A stretch of DNA of 30,934 nucleotides from Bigelowiella natans CCMP2755 (lineage: Eukaryota; Cercozoa; Chlorarachniophyceae). The notes beneath the pieces were generated by a model. The model worked only from the letters and a program-made list of their open reading frames with translations, was not told the DNA's origin and searched no databases. Positions within the stretch are counted from its first letter, which is position 1, and each line of letters starts with the position of its first letter. A program made the translations under genes and the position numbers. The stretch lies in contig ADNK01000900.1 in NCBI GenBank assembly GCA_000320545.1, forward strand, positions 1 to 30,934, read 5' to 3'. Positions 28,628 through 30,934 of this stretch are shown piece after piece.

Positions 28628-30934
28628 TCCTGTTGAAACATACATTAATTAGATGGGTGAGTTGTTGGTGAACATGACACGGAAAGGATGGTATGTGCCC
28701 TCCCATATTTTACCCCAAACCGTGCACGCCGCGTGTGTTGTTGTTGACTCGGGAAAAACAACCTCTCAGGTAGAAATGAAAGGAAAATAAATCATAATTC
28801 ATAATTAAGAAGAAGAAGAAGGAGAAGAAGAAGAGGGAGGAGGAGGGAGGGGCGGAGGGGGATATGCTGTGAGCTATTCTATTCATTTTTGAAAATGACG
28901 ATGTTTCAGTATAATGAATAACTTTTATTTCTCGTTTTATAGAATTAGTGCTGCAATGGTATTCTTACTACTACTCCTTTGATGTACTGATGTTGTTGAC
29001 TGCTGTATTAGCTAAAGGAGGCTATTCGAAACTGGAAATCCAATTCATCTACAGATGCATCATATCGGAGTAGGAGTAGTAGTAGTAGTAGTAACAATGA
29101 TGATAGTGATGATGATGATGATGACGATAACCATATTTGAGGAGAATAAGTAGTCTGACTAACTTTGTTATTTTTCTGATGATGGTGATGACGACGATAA
29201 CGATGTTAATGTTGATGATGCTGCTGCTGCTGCTGCTGCTAGAGGAACTGGTCAAACTACTCGCAAAGGTTATAGTTATAGTAAGGTAGTAAAGTCGTAG
29301 CCGTAGTGCCTGTGGAAAGATAACAATAAGGGAGGGAGGGCCAAGATGATGAGGAAGATCGAATTGGTTGGTTATGTGTATGCTTGATGATGCTAATGAG
29401 CGAGATGATGCTGCTAAACGGCTGAGTAATAATAATAATAATAATAATAGTATTAATAATAATAATAATGTGAAGGGAGGGGTTCAATACTGATCAGATG
29501 ACCAGTTTGCCTTCTATGCAATAGTAGTTATCATTGTAGTTGCAGTGCTTTGTAAGAGTTATGATGAATTAATAAATTAATGGCAGCATTGTAATCGTCA
29601 TCATCATTTCCTCTTTCTTCCACCTCTTAGGAAACGAACAATTCGGTTGTAGTTAGTGAAGAAGAAGAAGAGCAATTCATATCTACTGGTGAAGTAATAG
29701 TAATGATAGAGTATGCGGATGATGATGATAAGGAGGAGGAAGAGGAAGAAGAGGAGGAGGATTCTATGAATTTGTTTTAACATCTTGTAACCATCAGTTC
29801 TTCTTCTTCTTCTTCAAATCAGTAATAATGATAATGATAATGATGATAATGATAACCCGTTTGTTTGTATCAGACGACGACGACAGTGTAGGAGGCAGCA
29901 GCAACCATGATACGGATAATGGTGTCCCTTTTGCAGAGAGATTGACAAAAGAGGAGGTAATAATAATAAGAGCTATATCTTGTAATTCCGCCTTATCGCT
30001 ACTACATTTATGATGATGATAATGATGGCGATGAGGAGGAGGAGGAGGAGGAGGATGAGAGCAAGTGTGTGAGAAAAATAAGAATAATGATCTAGATGAT
30101 GAATAATGGTAAACAGATGGAAATGGCGGAAAAGCAAAAGGGCTTATTTGATCGGATGAACATCCAAATACACGACAACAACAACGACAATGAGGTAGTT
30201 ATAGAGATGGGAGAATGGTGGAGAATGATGCAGATACGAATCATGATTATCAGAAACTACTCTTTCATGAGGTGCTGCTGTAGCAGGATTGATCAACGAC
30301 TGTATTGTGAGAAGGAGAGAGGAAGTAGAAACATTAGGACGATGATAATCTTAACAACACACATACTACTACTACTTCTTCTTCTACTACTACTACTACT
30401 ACTACTACTTTTACTACTCTAGGTTAAGGAGGAGAAGAGCCACGACAGCAGCAACAACAACAACAACAACAACAAGGTAGTGGTAAGTAACTACTACTCC
30501 TTCAAGTATTGCAATGAGATATATACATTATATATACTACAACTCATATCCTAGTCATTGTTGTGAAGAGGTAATTAGGAGCTTCCGAAAATCATCATCT
30601 TCTCATTGTCTTCTTCGTCTTCGTCGTCATCATCATCATCATCATCATCCTCATCATCGTCATGAATATCATAATCATCTTCTTCTTCTTTTCTTTCAGC
30701 AATCTGCAGTAGAAGATAACCCTAATCCGGAAATCTTCCAGTCTTTTAGGTAGATTCCCTATTATCATCATCATCATAATCATCATAATCATCATTCATC
30801 ATCACTATCATAATCCAACCATTAGATACAAGTACAAGGAGGCCCAAAGGCGTATGACAAAGAACGGGAGACAGCATCAAAACGTAATTACTATAAAACA
30901 AAGCTTGTGTGTGTGTGTGTGTGTGTGTGTGTGC
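26974..30934 (+). CDS. PPR-repeat protein with acidic and Asn-rich linkers (3' end outside window)
   Basis: Exons, all in phase: 26974-27327, 27592-27675, 27810-27873, 28100-28237, 28344-28429, 28653-28769, 29012-29069, 29243-29268, 29631-29688, 29874-29956, 30117-30194, 30423-30476, 30700-30749, 30826-30883, then beyond the edge; at least 436 residues. A second ATG at 27019 (MAAARCC...) is followed by a hydrophobic core (IQLIIFCLCLLH) and VFVLRK plus a Ser run, like a signal peptide plus transit peptide for a secondary plastid. PPR-type helices appear as YNHLMAACVGASKWHRAIAFY, then DMVENEVIPDDITITALIQ, and MGELLVNMTRKGWYVPSH. PPR proteins bind organellar RNA. Linkers contain Gln, Glu/Gly, Asp, Glu and Asn runs that coincide with microsatellites. 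Where coding ends is unknown; the low-complexity exons rest on phase and splice signals alone. Confidence 0.75.
27874..27910. repeat. (GTA)n microsatellite at a 5' splice site
   Basis: The PPR-gene intron after exon 27810-27873 starts GTGAGTAGTAGTA..., a near-perfect donor running into about ten AGT units. Confidence 0.95.
27998..28023. repeat. (GGT)n microsatellite
   Basis: GGT run in the same PPR-gene intron, before exon 28100-28237. Confidence 0.9.
28597..28627. repeat. (CTA)n microsatellite
   Basis: CTA run 26 bp upstream of the AATTAG acceptor of exon 28653-28769. Confidence 0.9.
29218..29241. repeat. (CTG)n microsatellite adjoining a 3' splice site
   Basis: CTG run ending in the acceptor GCTAG before the 26-nt exon 29243-29268. 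Confidence 0.85.
30386..30419. repeat. (CTA)n microsatellite adjoining a 3' splice site
   Basis: CTA run ending TTTTACTACTCTAG at the acceptor of exon 30423-30476. Confidence 0.9.
30906..30934. repeat. (GT)n microsatellite at the window edge
   Basis: GT run in the intron that follows exon 30826-30883; it reaches the end of the sequence. Confidence 0.9.

Noticed and set aside
29070-29140. Asp-rich C-terminus ending the PPR gene at 29140
   Set aside because: A GT donor at 29070 links in phase through the 26-nt exon to several later exons; the Asp run is then intronic repeat.
1-30934. tRNA, rRNA or other structured RNA genes
   Set aside because: None recognised by eye; a tRNAscan or Infernal run would be needed to be sure.

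Overview
This is nuclear DNA of a eukaryote. Protein-coding genes are split by many short introns (about 50-75 bp when not repeat-expanded), mostly GT-AG, and the non-coding DNA is saturated with trinucleotide and dinucleotide microsatellites. A Ras GTPase, a P450, a eukaryotic-type dUTPase, membrane RING ligases and a PPR protein argue for a protist or alga rather than an animal or land plant. Strict alternation of gene strands and a presequence resembling a signal peptide plus Ser-rich transit peptide would fit a stramenopile alga. That placement is inference and could be wrong.

Layout. (1) 1-4934, minus: a gene assembled from 14 phase-consistent exons, coding for a signal peptide, a MOLO1/TPM-type lumenal domain, a membrane helix and the start of a RING finger; it runs off the left edge. 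(2) 5200-10915: a complete Ty3/gypsy-type LTR retrotransposon on the minus strand, with identical 326-bp LTRs, a 4-bp target duplication and one intact 1657-residue Gag-Pol frame. It sits in the divergent promoter gap between gene 1 and gene 3. (3) 11487-13027, plus: a PA-TM-RING E3 ligase. (4) 13752-14750, minus: a Ras GTPase with CaaX box. (5) 15891-19927, plus: a cytochrome P450 of 11 exons. (6) 20829-23194, minus: dUTPase, 9 exons, all five motifs. (7) 23637-24956, plus: an intronless basic protein with an F-box-like segment. (8) 25464-26413, minus: a 212-residue protein with a candidate permuted-papain His/Cys pair and an MGxxxS start. (9) 26974 to the right edge, plus: a PPR protein with acidic and Asn-rich linkers.

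All eight host genes alternate strand, so every gap is either a shared divergent promoter region or a convergent 3' spacer. Genes 1 and 3 encode two membrane ubiquitin ligases of parallel architecture (signal peptide, lumenal domain, TM, cytosolic RING) placed head to head. Microsatellites are not random within genes: GTA-type repeats often begin at 5' splice sites, and pyrimidine-rich repeats often lead into 3' splice sites.

All gene models were built by eye from splice signals, reading phase and protein motifs; none was checked against transcripts or databases.
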